A DNA stretch of 64,000 nt. It comes from Desulfopila_A sp964446655. Lineage in GTDB: Bacteria > Desulfobacterota > Desulfobulbia > Desulfobulbales > Desulfocapsaceae. The DNA is taken from positions 62,001 through 126,000 of the forward strand of contig CAYUPL010000001.1 in NCBI GenBank assembly GCA_964446655.1. Reading direction: 5' to 3'. The translations under genes and the position numbers were made by a program. The notes below the pieces were generated by a model. The model had not been told where the DNA came from and ran no database searches. It saw nothing but the letters and a program-made list of their open reading frames with translations. The first letter of the stretch is position 1, and each line of letters starts with the position of its first letter. Shown in pieces: positions 62,815 to 64,000 of this stretch.

Positions 62815-63888
62815 ATGAAGATCTTTCTGCAATCCCCGCTTTTTTATATTTTGGCCCTTTTTCTTACAACCATGGTAGCCAAAAGCGATACAACAGCTGT
62901 CGCCGCGGATGGACCGGAAACGCAGAAAACGGAAAAAGCTCTTTTTGCCGGTGGCTGTTTCTGGTGTATGGAAAAACCTTTTGAACAGGAGGATGGTGTT
63001 CTCTCTGTAATATCAGGATACTCCGGGGGAACAAGCCGGAATCCCACCTACCGGGACTATAGCAATAGCGGCCATATTGAAGTCGTTGAAATCACTTTCA
63101 ATCCCGAGAAGATTGGCTATAGCCGTCTTCTCGACATCTTCTGGCGACAAATTGATCCGACCGACAGCGGCGGTCAATTCGTTGATCGTGGCCATGAATA
63201 CAGCAGCGCTATTTTTTACTATAATGAACAACAAAAAGAGTTGGCCCAGAAGTCCAAAACCCTTCTGGAGGAAAGCGCAATTTTTCAAAAACCTCTTGTG
63301 ACTCCAATCAAACCGGCACAGCAGTTCTGGCCGGCTGAAGAGTATCATCAGGATTATTATAAAAAGAACCCTCTCCGCTATGCCTTTTATCGTTCCGGTT
63401 CGGGGCGTGACGACTTTTTAGAAAAACATTGGCAAAAAGGAAAAACAACCATGGAGCAACAGCGTTCTGCACAGAATCTCAAGGAGAAGCTCACGCCTCT
63501 CCAATACAAAGTTACTCAGGAAGATGGTACTGAACCGCCCTTCAACAACGATTATTGGGACAATAAAGAACCGGGAATTTATGTCGATATAGTTTCCGGC
63601 GAACCGCTTTTCAGTTCGCTGGACAAATATGACTCCAAGACCGGCTGGCCCAGTTTCACCAAACCGTTGCTGGCAGAAAATATAATCGAACACTCTGATA
63701 CCACTTGGCTCATGACCAGAACGGAAGTACGCAGCAAGGAAGCCGATTCTCACCTTGGCCACGTTTTCAATGACGGACCGCCGCCGACAGGATTACGGTA
63801 CTGTATCAACTCTGCGGCTTTGCGTTTCATTCCAGCTGAATCTCTGGCTGAGGAGGGATATGGAGACTTTGCCGATCTTTTTCGCTAA
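62815..63888 (+). CDS. msrAB: Exported MsrA-MsrB fusion, peptide methionine sulfoxide reductase
   Basis: A 357-residue bifunctional repair enzyme. A signal peptide (about 1-32, cleavage near VAADG) places it in the periplasm. MsrA (about 40-200): nucleophile Cys in GGCFWCMEKPFE, GYSGG, YRDYSNSGHIEVVEITF and YFWPAEEYHQDYY-like QQFWPAEEYHQDYY. MsrB (about 225-350): LTPLQYKVTQEDGTEPPFNN, TGWPSFTKPL, DSHLGHVFNDGPPPTGLRYCINS with the catalytic Cys. The two zinc CxxC motifs of many MsrB proteins are absent. It repairs oxidised Met in envelope proteins. Electron donor unknown. Confidence 0.95.
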   Translation: MKIFLQSPLFYILALFLTTMVAKSDTTAVAADGPETQKTEKALFAGGCFWCMEKPFEQEDGVLSVISGYSGGTSRNPTYRDYSNSGHIEVVEITFNPEKIGYSRLLDIFWRQIDPTDSGGQFVDRGHEYSSAIFYYNEQQKELAQKSKTLLEESAIFQKPLVTPIKPAQQFWPAEEYHQDYYKKNPLRYAFYRSGSGRDDFLEKHWQKGKTTMEQQRSAQNLKEKLTPLQYKVTQEDGTEPPFNNDYWDNKEPGIYVDIVSGEPLFSSLDKYDSKTGWPSFTKPLLAENIIEHSDTTWLMTRTEVRSKEADSHLGHVFNDGPPPTGLRYCINSAALRFIPAESLAEEGYGDFADLFR

Positions 63889-63940
63889 GCCGAATTTCTC
63901 ACGATAGCGAGGTCTGCTCAGCCGCTTTTGGGAGAATCAC

Positions 63941-64000
63941 TCAAAATGTTATAACATCATATCCTTGAGCAATATAAGCTCCCATGGCCGGATGCCCCGA
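63941..64000 (-). CDS. Possible C-terminal end of a gene entering from the right
   Basis: On the minus strand 19 codons are open from the window edge to a TGA at 63941-63943, reading GHPAMGAYIAQGYDVITF at the end. It is convergent with msrAB after a 52-bp gap, a normal arrangement. The fragment is too short to recognise and could be chance. Confidence 0.3.
   Translation of the reverse strand, partial: SGHPAMGAYIAQGYDVITF

Noticed and set aside
1..64000. CRISPR arrays, tRNA/rRNA genes, prophage or intact insertion sequences
   Set aside because: I saw no regularly spaced direct repeats, tRNA cloverleaf ends, rRNA segments, integrase or transposase motifs on reading through the window; short ncRNAs could still be missed.

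Overview
The window reads like part of the chromosome of an anaerobic Gram-negative bacterium, most likely a sulfate-reducing or sulfur-cycling Desulfobacterota of the Desulfobulbales type. This is inferred from gene content and order, not from a database match. An outer membrane is implied by LolA-like, LpxL-like and DacB genes and several lipoproteins. An anaerobic, cobalamin-rich life is implied by B12-dependent ribonucleotide reductase, three B12-type radical SAM enzymes, a fused radical SAM/DUF2344 protein, and many sigma-54 regulators. I saw no tRNA, rRNA, CRISPR array, intact insertion sequence or phage gene.

Region 1-18.1 kb is the most unusual part. It is a two-armed divergent lipid/polyene locus. 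The left arm (minus strand, from 8752 past the window edge) encodes a hot-dog dehydratase, ketoreductase, B12-type radical SAM enzyme, AMP ligase, a fatty acid kinase fused to its acyl-binding partner (FakA-DegV), a glycosyltransferase, an LpxL-like acyltransferase, an ACP and a ketosynthase. The right arm (plus strand, from 8962) encodes an ACP, a ketosynthase fused to a chain-length-factor-like domain, a LolA-like carrier, an MMPL/RND exporter, a DUF3261 lipoprotein and two more B12-type radical SAM enzymes. This resembles aryl polyene (APE) clusters in its synthesis and export machinery, but the radical SAM enzymes and the fatty acid kinase are extra. A satellite pair at 27.1-28.4 kb (secreted small protein and double hot-dog dehydratase) probably belongs to the same pathway.

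Region 18.1-26.5 kb looks like one regulatory unit. A sigma-54 response regulator and its membrane histidine kinase (minus strand) face a SLC13/RCK transporter and a Lon-like protease with a receiver domain inserted just before its Walker A motif, followed by a universal stress protein. Good -24/-12 promoters precede the transporter and the stress protein, and clusters of TTGCA half-sites lie upstream of both.

Region 28.5-38.3 kb is housekeeping: ffh, rpsP, khpA, rimM, trmD, a SPOUT methyltransferase, rplS, rnhB, yraN, pdxA, tmk and two lipoproteins. Region 38.3-64 kb is mixed: AMIN protein, radical SAM/DUF2344 protein, trpB2, dacB, a cytochrome c lipoprotein with a DUF2231 membrane protein, a hydrolase, an HDOD protein, a creatininase, rfbB/rfbC, prfC, a DUF134 regulator, DUF4390-NtrY-NtrX, hemB, VanZ-like and SEC-C proteins, nrdJ with candidate NrdR boxes, and a secreted MsrA-MsrB fusion. 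Two copies of a short MITE-like repeat lie in opposite orientation at 1.3 kb and 58.7 kb.
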